Below, in pieces: positions 34,578-43,190 of a stretch of DNA of 64,000 bases. The position numbers and the translations under genes are program-made. Under the pieces are notes generated by a model. That model worked only from the letters and a program-made list of their open reading frames with translations, did no database searches and was not told where the DNA came from. Each line of letters starts with the position of its first letter. Position 1 is the stretch's first letter. Source of the DNA: Candidatus Accumulibacter cognatus (lineage in GTDB: Bacteria > Pseudomonadota > Gammaproteobacteria > Burkholderiales > Rhodocyclaceae). The stretch covers positions 3,653,553 through 3,717,552 of the forward strand of contig CP058708.1 of NCBI GenBank assembly GCA_013414765.1, in the 5' to 3' direction.

Positions 34578-35711
34578 TTACCGTTCTGTCGCGATGTCGG
34601 CAACGTAGTCGGCGATCGCCAGAGACGCCGTCAGGCCCGGCGACTCGATGCCGAACAGGTTGATCAGGCCGGGGATGCCATGCTGTGCAGGCCCCTGGAT
34701 CAGGAAATCGCCGGGAGGATCCGAGCAACCGGCGATTTTCGGGCGGATGCCGGCATAAGCCGGTGCCAGCGCCTCTGCGGGCAGTTCTGGCCAGTAGCGG
34801 CGAATCTCGGCAGCGAAGGCACCGGCGCGCATTGGGTCGACACGGTAGTCAAGTGAGCCGATCGGCTGCCCTGGCGTCGGGGGCGGCAACCACTCGACAT
34901 CCGGACCGAAGCGCGCCTGCCCACCGAGATCGAGCGTCAGATGCACCCCCAGGCCGCCGTTCTCGGGCAGCGGATAGATGAGTCGCGAGAAGGGCGAGCA
35001 GCCACTGAGGGCATAGTAGTTGCCTTTGGCGTGATGACTCATGGGAAGCAGCGCCGCAGGAAAACCGGCGAGCGAAGCGGCGACTTCGGGTGCCCAGAGG
35101 CCGGCCGCGTTGATCACCATGGTGCTTGCAAAGCGCAGGCCGTCGCTGCCGCCACTTTCGAGGATGAAGCCGCGGCTCTCGATGGCGCCGCTGCTGAGCG
35201 GGCTGCGCAGGGCCAGCCAAGCACCGGCGCGTTCGGCTTCGCCGAGCAGCGCCAGCATCAGGGCGCGGCTGTCGACGATGCCGGTGGACGGAGAGAGCAG
35301 GGCCGCGCTGCACGCCAGTGCGGGTTCGAGGACGCGTGCCTCGGCTGCACTCAGCAGGCGCAGGTCGTCGACACCGTTCAGCCGACCCTGTTGCTGCAGT
35401 GCGACAAGTCTGTCTTCCTGCGCTGCCGAGGTGGCAACGATCAGCTTGCCACAGCGCCGGTGGCTGATGCCGTGCGTGGCGCAGAATCCGTAGAGTGTCT
35501 GCCGGCCGGCAACGCACAGTGCGGCCTTAAGCGAGCCTGTCGGGTAATACAGCCCGGCATGGATCACCTCGCTGTTGCGGGCGCTGGTTTCGCTGCCGAA
35601 GGTATCGTTGCGTTCGAGAATCACGGTCTCGATGCCCCGCCGTGCCAGCGCGCGGGCGCAGGCCAGGCCGACCACGCCGGCTCCGATGACAACCGCTGCA
35701 ACGCATTCCAT
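34578..35711 (-). CDS. FAD-dependent oxidoreductase, L-2-hydroxyglutarate oxidase-like
   Basis: A 377-residue DAO-family flavoprotein. The Rossmann motif [20 protein letters not shown] and [21 protein letters not shown] are typical of L-2-hydroxyglutarate dehydrogenase/oxidase relatives. [25 protein letters not shown] and [18 protein letters not shown] follow, and IRPKIAG and [20 protein letters not shown] complete the FAD-binding fold. It probably oxidises a 2-hydroxy acid, passing electrons to oxygen or the quinone pool. Confidence 0.88.
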   Translation of the reverse strand: MECVAAVVIGAGVVGLACARALARRGIETVILERNDTFGSETSARNSEVIHAGLYYPTGSLKAALCVAGRQTLYGFCATHGISHRRCGKLIVATSAAQEDRLVALQQQGRLNGVDDLRLLSAAEARVLEPALACSAALLSPSTGIVDSRALMLALLGEAERAGAWLALRSPLSSGAIESRGFILESGGSDGLRFASTMVINAAGLWAPEVAASLAGFPAALLPMSHHAKGNYYALSGCSPFSRLIYPLPENGGLGVHLTLDLGGQARFGPDVEWLPPPTPGQPIGSLDYRVDPMRAGAFAAEIRRYWPELPAEALAPAYAGIRPKIAGCSDPPGDFLIQGPAQHGIPGLINLFGIESPGLTASLAIADYVADIATER

Positions 35712-35915
35712 GGCTATGTTATCTCAACGTCATCAATCCGGTCCCTGCAGAGGCGGCTGACAGGGACGGCATCGTCAAGCCTGCATTCCGCTCGCAGCTT
35801 CGTTCAACGCTTTGTTCCCACGTTCGGGCACCCTCAGGCCATTGTGCTTCAGTCGGATCGCCATGACTCGCTTACGCTGAGACTCGCAACCACCAGCGTG
35901 CGCCATTGTAGCCGC

Positions 35916-35945
35916 AAAAAAAAGCGCGACCCATCGAGGTCGCGC
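35916..35945 (-). terminator. Rho-independent terminator of the PEP-CTERM gene
   Basis: Read on the minus strand, a perfect 8-bp stem GCGCGACC/GGTCGCGC with a 6-base loop is followed by eight T residues (35916-35923 on the plus strand are A). It starts 28 bases after the PEP-CTERM stop codon. Confidence 0.93.
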
Positions 35946-35973
35946 CCTGTCGTGCTTGCCCTGTCTTTCTGGA

Positions 35974-37206
35974 TCAGCTTGCTTCCCGCTCAGGCAGCGA
36001 CTTGCGGCGACGGCTCATGAAGCCCGCAAGCGTAAGGCCCGCGGCGAGCAGGGCCAGGCTTTGTGGCTCGGGAACAACTTCCGGAACGACGGCAGTTCCA
36101 ATGAAAAGCTGCTCGAAGCCATTATTCAAGCAGGTGCCGTTGCCGTTCGCATACTCCGACGAAATCCAGGGCGATACTCCCGGTACTGGTACCCTTGTGG
36201 CCGCTGGGTTGTAGCAGCCCATGCGGACGTCCAGGTGCAACGTGTAGTTGACCAAAGCGGCATCCGGCACACTGCTGAACAGAGTTGCCAAGGCGGCGTT
36301 AAGTTCCGGTACGAGGACGGAGTAGGCGACGTGGTCCGCACCCAAGTTGTGGTTGATCGGCGCCGAGATCATGGTGCCGCCGACCGCGGTCGGATCGGAG
36401 CCACAGGGCACCGGCACCGGTAGCGGCAGACTGCCACCCGTCGCCACGCAATATTGCCCGCCAGCCATGAGAAAATCCGTTGCGCCTGGCGCTACTGAGG
36501 ACGGATTGCCGGCACCCGTTCCTGGTGCTGTGTAGGTGGTCGGATCACCCAGGAACGTTCCACCCCCACCCTGCGTAGTGAGGTCGTATTTGCTGTCGTC
36601 GTTGGTCAACTCATACGCAACCCCGACATTGTTGCCACCGGCGTCCGTGATCCAGATCCTTGCCCAAATGGCCAGGGTCTGGTCCGCGGCACCCCCTGAA
36701 TTCACCTGGTTGTTGTTGAAGAAGAACACCATCTGCTCACCGCCGAGGACACCCTTCAGTGCCGAGAGCGACGCGTCCCAGGTGTTGGCGCCGTTGTTGG
36801 CGATCGAAGCGCCGTTGGGATTCGGGCCGTTCAGGTTCCCTGCATTGGGATAAAAATAAGGCAAGGAACCCGAGTTCGGCGTCGCATAGGCATTGTCCAT
36901 GCCTGGAACGTTTGTCGTGACGGGTGCTCCATTCGATCCGGTTGCGATCACCGTCAGGTCTTTAATTGCCCCGGGAGTCGAGTCGATTGCATACGGGCCG
37001 TTGTTGGTGTTGTAACCGAACTGGTAATTGGCGACCGGCATCGAGTACACCAGTGCGTCCCCGTGCTGAATGTAGCCTAAGCCTGTCAAGTCGATATTCG
37101 CGGCCTGTACGCCAGACACCATCAACGAGCTGACCGCAAATACTGTACTCGCCTTCCGAATTGCGCTTAGGCGATATCCGCTATTCTTCATAGCATTTGG
37201 TTTCAT
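35974..37206 (-). CDS. PEP-CTERM sorted secreted protein, 410 aa
   Basis: A 410-residue exported protein. The ATG at 37206 has a strong AGGAGG site. The N-terminus has a signal (KASTVFAVSSLMVSGVQAAN). The mature region is rich in Asn, Gly and Thr (GNLNGPNPNGASIANNGANT) with beta-structure expected. It ends with the exosortase signal VVPEPQSLALLAAGLTLAGF and a basic tail. The function of the mature domain is not recognised. A candidate sigma-54 promoter lies 106 bases upstream and a strong terminator follows, so it is a monocistronic unit. Confidence 0.9.
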   Translation of the reverse strand: MKPNAMKNSGYRLSAIRKASTVFAVSSLMVSGVQAANIDLTGLGYIQHGDALVYSMPVANYQFGYNTNNGPYAIDSTPGAIKDLTVIATGSNGAPVTTNVPGMDNAYATPNSGSLPYFYPNAGNLNGPNPNGASIANNGANTWDASLSALKGVLGGEQMVFFFNNNQVNSGGAADQTLAIWARIWITDAGGNNVGVAYELTNDDSKYDLTTQGGGGTFLGDPTTYTAPGTGAGNPSSVAPGATDFLMAGGQYCVATGGSLPLPVPVPCGSDPTAVGGTMISAPINHNLGADHVAYSVLVPELNAALATLFSSVPDAALVNYTLHLDVRMGCYNPAATRVPVPGVSPWISSEYANGNGTCLNNGFEQLFIGTAVVPEVVPEPQSLALLAAGLTLAGFMSRRRKSLPEREAS

Positions 37207-37311
37207 CTCAGATTTCCTCCTGATGACATTGATGACTTTAGTGATTATTGAGTCCAAGACCTGGCGGCAACTCTAATAAAGCTGACGCCCTGATTGCCTT
37301 GCAAAGCCAAA

Positions 37312-37327
37312 AGCAATATCCATGCCG
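37312..37327 (-). promoter_or_regulatory. Candidate sigma-54 promoter of PEP-CTERM gene
   Basis: On the minus strand CGGCATGGATATTGCT matches the -24/-12 pattern YGGCAY-N5-TTGCT, with the GG and GC dinucleotides correctly separated by ten bases. It lies 106 bases before the start codon, nearly the same distance as the better match upstream of the lectin-type PEP-CTERM gene. Confidence 0.55.
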
Positions 37328-37726
37328 ATTTTTTTATGTTATTTATATAATGAAAAAACCGTGTTGCTTGGTCAGACGAATCGTCGCGAACTGTAAAATT
37401 TTCTGACAGTCCCGCTGCGCCAGGACGGGAGGTGCAAGTTGGGGGTACGGCGCGAGACGATCGCCTGTTCGTGGAGGCGGTGCTGTATCGGTAACAGCGG
37501 GCATCCCCAGGCGAGACTTGCCCGAGCATTTCGGGGACTGCCGCGCGGCCACGAGGTCGGCATCCGTTTCCCCAGGACACCGCGGGTCTCTCGGCAATCG
37601 CCTGCAGGGTGGGGTGACATCGGCCTTGCACAGACTCTATGGGCTTCGCATTGCGGAACTTGGGTGCCGGCGAGCCTTCCCCCTTCGGCAGGGTCCTGCG
37701 TCAGGTCAGCCCGGATCGGCGAGAAA

Positions 37727-37750
37727 TTGCGCGCGCAACAGGTATCCTGT
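37727..37750. promoter_or_regulatory. Two adjoining palindromes upstream of DUF4337 gene
   Basis: TTGCGCGCGCAA (37727-37738) and ACAGGTATCCTGT (37738-37750) sit back to back, just before a TAATAT-like -10 sequence and about 110 bases before the gene. They could be operators. The rest of the 655-base gap from 37207 shows no gene. Confidence 0.35.
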
Positions 37751-37861
37751 TCTAATATTCCGGCCGCGGCTCCGGCAACCAAACCGGCGCGTGGGCGAGG
37801 GCTGGCGAGAGTTTGTTGTCGGGTGTGTGATGGGTGCCTTATTTGAGAGGAGGGGGCTGAA

Positions 37862-38467
37862 ATGGCTGAGATCAAGGACACGATTGACGAAGTGCTGGAC
37901 AAGGCCGGGGAGACTTCCGACCGGCTCAACAACGTCATTGCTTTGCTGGTGGTGGTGCTGGCGACGGTGATGGCGCTGTTCAACGTCAAGGGAGGGAACA
38001 TTGTTCAGGCGATGGCACAGGCGCAGTCGAGAAGCGTAAACGCCTGGGCTTTTTTCCAGGCCAAAAGTACCAAACTGATCCTCGCCGAAACCATGCTCGA
38101 ACAACTCACCCTGGAGCGCGAGCGAGATGGTTCGTTGACCCAGGAGGGCGCTGCCCTGCTCGACAAGAAGATTGCATTCTATCGCGAGGCAGTAAATCGT
38201 TACGAAAAGGAGAAGGAAGAAATCAAGCAGCAGGCGGAAGGCTACGAACAAGAATATGACCGCCTGAACTATCACGACGACCAGTTCGACATTGCCGAAG
38301 CGGGGATCACCGTCGCGCTGGCGGTACTGGGTATCGCTGCCTTGACGCGCCGGAAATGGCTGGTCTGGTTCGCGCTGGTGTTCGCAGGCGTGGGTGTGGC
38401 ATCCGGAACGGCGGGTTTCGTGGGCGGCAGCTTCCATCTCGATTTCCTGGCCAGGCTGCTGGGCTGA
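37862..38467 (+). CDS. DUF4337 family membrane protein
   Basis: A 201-residue protein with an N-terminal transmembrane helix (LNNVIALLVVVLATVMALFN), a long periplasmic or cytoplasmic coiled coil (about 60-140) and two C-terminal helices (AEAGITVALAVLGIAALTRR; WFALVFAGVGVASGTAGFVG). The pattern NAWAFFQAKSTKL after the first helix is typical of DUF4337. Function unknown. It appears to be a single-gene unit. Confidence 0.85.
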   Translation: MAEIKDTIDEVLDKAGETSDRLNNVIALLVVVLATVMALFNVKGGNIVQAMAQAQSRSVNAWAFFQAKSTKLILAETMLEQLTLERERDGSLTQEGAALLDKKIAFYREAVNRYEKEKEEIKQQAEGYEQEYDRLNYHDDQFDIAEAGITVALAVLGIAALTRRKWLVWFALVFAGVGVASGTAGFVGGSFHLDFLARLLG

Positions 38468-38543
38468 GAGCGGGGACCACCGGATAACAATGGCCGGCCT
38501 GGTGGGTCAGCAATTGCGAATGGCCGGCTGTTGATAGCCACGG

Positions 38544-40427
38544 ATGTTGAACATGAAAGAATCGATTCGCACACGCTGTCTCGCCCTCGGCAGGCTCTGC
38601 CAGGTTGCCGCGCTGATCGCGACAGCTCCTGCCATCGCAGAATCCACCGGGCTGGTCGTCGAGCTCGACGCCAGCCGCGTGCAAGGCACGATCCGCGACG
38701 TGTTCGGGACCAACAAGAAACCCAGCTTCGACGGGCGTACCCTGGGTACATCGGTCAATGCGGCGAGTCTCTACAGCGCCTTTGGCCTGTCGCAAGTGCG
38801 CTTGCACGACGCCGGCATCGACCTGTGCACCATCTACACACCGGCTAGCAAACTGAATGTCGGCGTGACGCCCGCGCAGCCGGTGACAGGCTGTGAATTG
38901 TCTGGCACCGGCAGCGTCCGCCACTTCAGCTGGACGCCGGCCTCCTCGGCCGATGCCGACCTGAACAACACCGCCAACTACGATTTCACGGCGATGGATC
39001 GCGTCCTGGCCGAAGTCGCGGGCACCGGAGCAAGCGTGTACCTGCGCCTCGGGGAGAGTTTCAATGGCCCCAACGACACCACCGATCCGGTCGCCTGGGC
39101 CAAAGTGGCGACCAACCTCTACAAACATGCAATCGGCACTTTCAAGCCGACACCGGGGCTCGCCATCGATCCGGTCTTCGTGGAAGTCTTCAACGAGCCT
39201 GATGGCGGATTCTGGCGGGGATCGAGCAGCACCTTCCACACCCTGTTCACCGAAACGGTCACCCGTGTACGCGCAGCCGCGGCGGCAGCCGGTCGAACCG
39301 TCCGCATCGGCGGGCCGGGATTCACACGCAACATTCTGACCAACAGCACCGTGGCTGGCAATCCTGCCAATGGATTCATCAGCGCGGTAGGTGCCGACAA
39401 CCTGGATTTCTATTCGGCGCACCTGTACAACTCCTGCTCCACGGCCACCTTGGCGTCCGCTGGCACGTTCCTGCGCTCGCTGCGGTCGTTGGTCGATGCT
39501 CAGGGCGGCAGCGGCAAACCGATCCACATCAGCGAATGGAACATCGGATTGGGGTCGCAATGCGGAAACGATCTGTTTGCCGAGCCGCGCACGCAATCGT
39601 TTGCGAGCGGTGTGTTGAGCCTGATGCAGGACCCGGCGCTGAACATCGAGGCCGCCCATCAATACGCCGCGGTCACGATCATGTCGCTCTTCGACTTCAC
39701 GTCGGTGGCCGGCCAGGCGCGCATCCATCCATCGGCCTGGGCGTTCTGGGCGCACGCCCGCCTTCGTGGCGCGCAACGCGTGGCCACCAAGGTGTGCCAG
39801 GGCAGCACGTGCGCGGACGGCTTTGCATCGGACACCCTGCCCCTGATGGCCATCGGCGCCCTGCGCGCGGGCGGTCAGACGGTGGTGGTCACCAACGAGA
39901 GCACGGGCAATCAGGCCTATACCTTGCGTATCAAGGGTCTGCCGGGCACAGAGACAACGCTATTGCTGAGCCAACCGCCCGGCGGCGCGATCGACATCGC
40001 CACCAGTGGATCGCCGGCTGCGGTCGGATCGGCCGGTCTGCAATCGCTCAGGACCGCCATCAGCCTGTCCACACAAACCGGACTGCCGGTCAACGATGGG
40101 ACAGCGAGCGTCACATTGACCATCCCTGCGCGCAGCGTGCAAGTCATCGAGTTCAGCCCTACCCAACCCAGTGTCGGACAACGCGCCGACTGTGTCTTTG
40201 CCTGGGCGGAACAAAGTTACCCGGACCTGTTCTTGCCGATGTCATTGATGTCGGTCACTACCGGTGACTACCTTTATCGCTACTACGCAGGCACCGGCAA
40301 CTATCTGGGCGTTCAGGTCAGTCACCAGCAACTGTTGTTTCTGAGCACGCGCACCAACCCTGGCCTGGTCGACCTGGGCCGGCTGGCCGACTGGGTCGGG
40401 CCATCCGGATGTCCCGGCAGTGACTGA
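38544..40427 (+). CDS. Secreted clan GH-A glycoside hydrolase with C-terminal betaproteobacterial add-on domain
   Basis: A 627-residue exported protein. After a signal (QVAALIATAPAIAE) comes a TIM-barrel hydrolase resembling GH39-type or related enzymes, with acid/base Glu in VEVFNEPDGGFW and nucleophile Glu in PIHISEWNIGL. A beta-sandwich region (about 420-540; QTVVVTNESTGNQAYTLRIK) follows. The last 80 residues (CVFAWAEQSYPDLF, YLYRYYAGTGNYLGV, DLGRLADWVG) form a small domain I associate with other exported betaproteobacterial proteins, possibly for surface association. The substrate is not assignable but may be an extracellular polysaccharide. A start nine bases further in is also possible. 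Confidence 0.82.
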   Translation: MLNMKESIRTRCLALGRLCQVAALIATAPAIAESTGLVVELDASRVQGTIRDVFGTNKKPSFDGRTLGTSVNAASLYSAFGLSQVRLHDAGIDLCTIYTPASKLNVGVTPAQPVTGCELSGTGSVRHFSWTPASSADADLNNTANYDFTAMDRVLAEVAGTGASVYLRLGESFNGPNDTTDPVAWAKVATNLYKHAIGTFKPTPGLAIDPVFVEVFNEPDGGFWRGSSSTFHTLFTETVTRVRAAAAAAGRTVRIGGPGFTRNILTNSTVAGNPANGFISAVGADNLDFYSAHLYNSCSTATLASAGTFLRSLRSLVDAQGGSGKPIHISEWNIGLGSQCGNDLFAEPRTQSFASGVLSLMQDPALNIEAAHQYAAVTIMSLFDFTSVAGQARIHPSAWAFWAHARLRGAQRVATKVCQGSTCADGFASDTLPLMAIGALRAGGQTVVVTNESTGNQAYTLRIKGLPGTETTLLLSQPPGGAIDIATSGSPAAVGSAGLQSLRTAISLSTQTGLPVNDGTASVTLTIPARSVQVIEFSPTQPSVGQRADCVFAWAEQSYPDLFLPMSLMSVTTGDYLYRYYAGTGNYLGVQVSHQQLLFLSTRTNPGLVDLGRLADWVGPSGCPGSD

Positions 40428-40473
40428 TCTCCAGTTGGACCGATGGCCCGCAAGCCACCGAAAGAACGGGCCG

Positions 40474-41391
40474 TCAGGGCGAATCTTCCGGGCGAACTGT
40501 TTGCCGCCCGGCCGGCAGATTGACCAGCACGATGCCGGCGCTGACGCAGGCTGCGGCAGCGGCAAAGCTCGTCGTCAGGCGGTCGCCGAGCAGGAGAACG
40601 CCGAAGGAGACGCCAAACAGCGGGGTGAGGAAGGAGAACACCGACAGTCTTGTGGTGAGGTAGCGGGTCAGCAGCCAGAACCAGACGAGATAACTGGCGA
40701 AGGCGACGATCACGCCCTGGTAGGCCAGGGCCAGGAGCACCGGCGCGCTCAGATGGGTGATCCCGGTCTCGCCGATCAACAGGGAGAGCGGCAGCAAGCA
40801 GGCGGCCGACACCGCGAGCTGGTAGAAAAGCACCTTGGTGGCGCTGATCCTCGCCAGTCCGCTGGCTCGAATCAGCACCGTCGTCGCCGCCCAGCCAAGC
40901 GCCGCCAGCAGACCCAGGAGATCGCCGATCCAGGCGTCCGGTCTGGAACCGCTCGCATCGGCGAAGCCGAGAACGATGCCGGAAAAAGCCAGTACGACCC
41001 CCAGGAGGTGTCGCCGACGCATCTCTTCTCCCGGAACGAAACAATGCAGGCCGAGCACCGTGAAGCAGGGTGCGGTGTAGAGAGCAACGATCATCCGCGA
41101 CGCAGTGGTGTACGAGAGCCCGAGGTAGATGAAGGCGAATTCAAGGGCAAACAGGGAGCCCGCAAGCAGGCCGGCGCACAGGGTCCCGTCCGCCTGGGCG
41201 AGCGCCAGGCCACGCCAGCGTGCCCAGAGGATCAGCAGCAGCAAGGCGATTGCCGAGCGCAGGCCGGACTGCATCAGCGGGCTGACGCTCTGGCCGGCAA
41301 TCTTGATGGCCACCTGCTGAAAACCCCAGGTGGCACAGAGCAGGATCATCAGGGCGAAAGCGGTGGCTCCCGGCGGCGTGCGTGCGTTCAT
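40474..41391 (-). CDS. EamA family drug/metabolite exporter (DMT)
   Basis: A 305-residue inner-membrane transporter with ten predicted helices in two EamA repeats (TAFALMILLCATWGFQQVAI; GDLLGLLAALGWAATTVLIR; PVLLALAYQGVIVAFASYLV). The YLTTRLSVFSFLTPLFGVSF segment and following GDRLT are conserved in the family. It probably exports a metabolite or amino acid. Its start overlaps the stop of the DUF4349 lipoprotein gene by four bases. Confidence 0.92.
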   Translation of the reverse strand: MNARTPPGATAFALMILLCATWGFQQVAIKIAGQSVSPLMQSGLRSAIALLLLILWARWRGLALAQADGTLCAGLLAGSLFALEFAFIYLGLSYTTASRMIVALYTAPCFTVLGLHCFVPGEEMRRRHLLGVVLAFSGIVLGFADASGSRPDAWIGDLLGLLAALGWAATTVLIRASGLARISATKVLFYQLAVSAACLLPLSLLIGETGITHLSAPVLLALAYQGVIVAFASYLVWFWLLTRYLTTRLSVFSFLTPLFGVSFGVLLLGDRLTTSFAAAAACVSAGIVLVNLPAGRQTVRPEDSP

Positions 41392-42218
41392 CGATCTTCC
41401 CGTCCGAGGTCGTGCCTGGCCCGTGCCCGCTTGCTGCGACCCCAGAGCTTGCCGGCGCCCCAGGCAAAGACGAAGAGCATGATCGACCAGGGAATCACGT
41501 AAGCCAGACCGGTGATTGCACTCGACAAGCCTTCCGACAGATGCGACGTGAAATTTGCCAGCGCCTGTGATAGCGGACGCATGAACGAGCGATGGTGAAC
41601 AGCATCGAGGTGGACATTGAGAATCTCGGTTTCGACACGCTGACGCAAGCGGGCGATTTCGCCATCGAGTGCCTCGATGTCGTTCTGGACCTGGGCCAGT
41701 TCCTTGTTGATCCTGATCAAGGAATCGATGTTGCTCCCGGCACGAACACGCAGAACCTCGAGTCTCGACCGGTAGTCATGCAGCATGGCGAGTTTTCTTG
41801 AATGATCGGCCATCGGTTGGGCGAGGTCTTCTGCTGTCCTCGAGATATGGGTGACGCTACCCTGGATACTCAGCAGAGTCAGCAGTTTCTCGATGCCCGT
41901 TGGTCTTGCACGCAATCTCAATGTGGCGGAGGCATGGTTGCCGGTATCCAGTCTCGATTCGAGTAGCACGCATTTGTCAGCTGTCGCTTCACGGCAGGCG
42001 GCCTGCACTGCCTCATATACGGAGCCGATCTTGTCCTCGTGCACATCGAGATGCAGCGAATGCTCATAGGCGATGGATGGACTCCGGGCTGCTCGCTTCT
42101 CTCCTGGGGATTGACCTTGAACGGCTGCCGCAGGTACCGCCAGGCTGGACGTTTCGGCATGATTGCCGCAGCCAGGCAGGGTCAGTAGCGCTATCGACAG
42201 CAGAAAGGGAAATCTCAT
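41388..42218 (-). CDS. DUF4349 lipoprotein
   Basis: A 276-residue protein with a lipobox (LLTLPGCGNH), then a DUF4349 region: an N-terminal beta/alpha part (EHSLHLDVHEDKIGSVYEAV) and a long coiled coil (SRLEVLRVRAGSNIDSLIRI through ARLRQRVETEILN). A C-terminal transmembrane helix (YVIPWSIMLFVFAWGAGKLW) and a basic tail complete it. Both lipid and helix anchors place it in the inner-membrane region. Function unknown. It is coupled to the EamA gene. Confidence 0.88.
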   Translation of the reverse strand: MRFPFLLSIALLTLPGCGNHAETSSLAVPAAAVQGQSPGEKRAARSPSIAYEHSLHLDVHEDKIGSVYEAVQAACREATADKCVLLESRLDTGNHASATLRLRARPTGIEKLLTLLSIQGSVTHISRTAEDLAQPMADHSRKLAMLHDYRSRLEVLRVRAGSNIDSLIRINKELAQVQNDIEALDGEIARLRQRVETEILNVHLDAVHHRSFMRPLSQALANFTSHLSEGLSSAITGLAYVIPWSIMLFVFAWGAGKLWGRSKRARARHDLGREDR

Positions 42219-42241
42219 CGAGTACTCGAAAAGTGATCCGC

Positions 42242-42373
42242 ATGGTCAAATCTTGGGACCACTATAGTCCCCTGTGCTACATCGACAAGTGGGTACGACG
42301 TAAGTTACGCTCCAAGTTCTGGAAACAATGGGGTCGAGCGGGCTATCGGGAACTGTGCAAACGTGGCCTGTAG
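42242..42373 (+). pseudogene. Group II intron maturase C-terminal fragment
   Basis: The 43-residue frame contains YIDKWVRRKLRSKFWKQWGR followed by AGYRELCKRGL. This matches the maturase-specific (GIIM) region of group II intron-encoded reverse transcriptases. The upstream reverse transcriptase and the final exon-adjacent residues are absent, so it is a relic in a 306-base gap. Confidence 0.8.
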
Positions 42374-42524
42374 ACCCGTGGCTCAGGTAGGCATTGGCTT
42401 CATCGCATTGCCGGATACGTGTCCCGTGCGTCCGGTGCTGTGGGAGGGGGAGACCGTGAAGCTTTCTCCTGTCCCGATTGGGCGTTTTGAAAGGGGAATG
42501 TTTGCTGCTCGAAGGAGAGGGTAC

Positions 42525-42995
42525 ATGCCAAGAACGATACTTGCTGGTCTCGCGGGGGGAATGACAATGAATGTCACAATGTTGCTCACGTTTCGCCTGC
42601 TTGGCTTCGGTTGGAATGGCGGTGGCATCCTTCTTTCTTCTCCTGTCCAGAGCCCGAAGCTCATCGCCATTTGGACTCAGATAGAGCCTTTGCCTCTCGT
42701 CGTTGCGAATCCGGCGCCGATCATCATCGGCATGATGCTCTTCGGCATTGGACATGCCTTCATCTATCGCTCAGTGTCTGCCGCATGGCCAACGGGTATT
42801 TTCCAGAGAGCAGTGCGTTTTGCTGGTTTGCTGTTCTTCATGACTTTCCTGTTCTGGGAATTCTTCACCCCATTCAACCAACTCGGTGAGCCGTTGCCGC
42901 TCGTCGCTCTTGAGCTCCTTTTCTGGGCAACCATTGCTTTCGCGGAGGCATTTGTCATTGCGTCTGTATGCGAGCGCAAAGTGAGCGGCGTGTGA
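42525..42995 (+). CDS. Hypothetical membrane protein, 156 aa
   Basis: A 156-residue protein with AAGGAGAG before the ATG. Four hydrophobic segments are visible (TILAGLAGGMTMNVTMLLTF; PAPIIIGMMLFGIGHAFIYR; AGLLFFMTFLFWEFFTPF; ELLFWATIAFAEAFVIASV). No family with known function is recognised. The frame continues upstream to 42363, but the ribosome site supports this start. Confidence 0.72.
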   Translation: MPRTILAGLAGGMTMNVTMLLTFRLLGFGWNGGGILLSSPVQSPKLIAIWTQIEPLPLVVANPAPIIIGMMLFGIGHAFIYRSVSAAWPTGIFQRAVRFAGLLFFMTFLFWEFFTPFNQLGEPLPLVALELLFWATIAFAEAFVIASVCERKVSGV

Positions 42996-43190
42996 TGTGT
43001 ACTGCGAACGTTATTGATGTTTCAATGTTCACGGACGTTGATGGCATCAGCGAATGTTGGGTAAGAAAAAGGCAGCAACAGCCATGTTGTCAATATGATC
43101 CTGATTACCCCGTGATGGCACTTTGAACACTCCATCACTTCTCGTGATTACTCAACGCAAATCATGTGGTTATCGACAAGGCCATCAACC

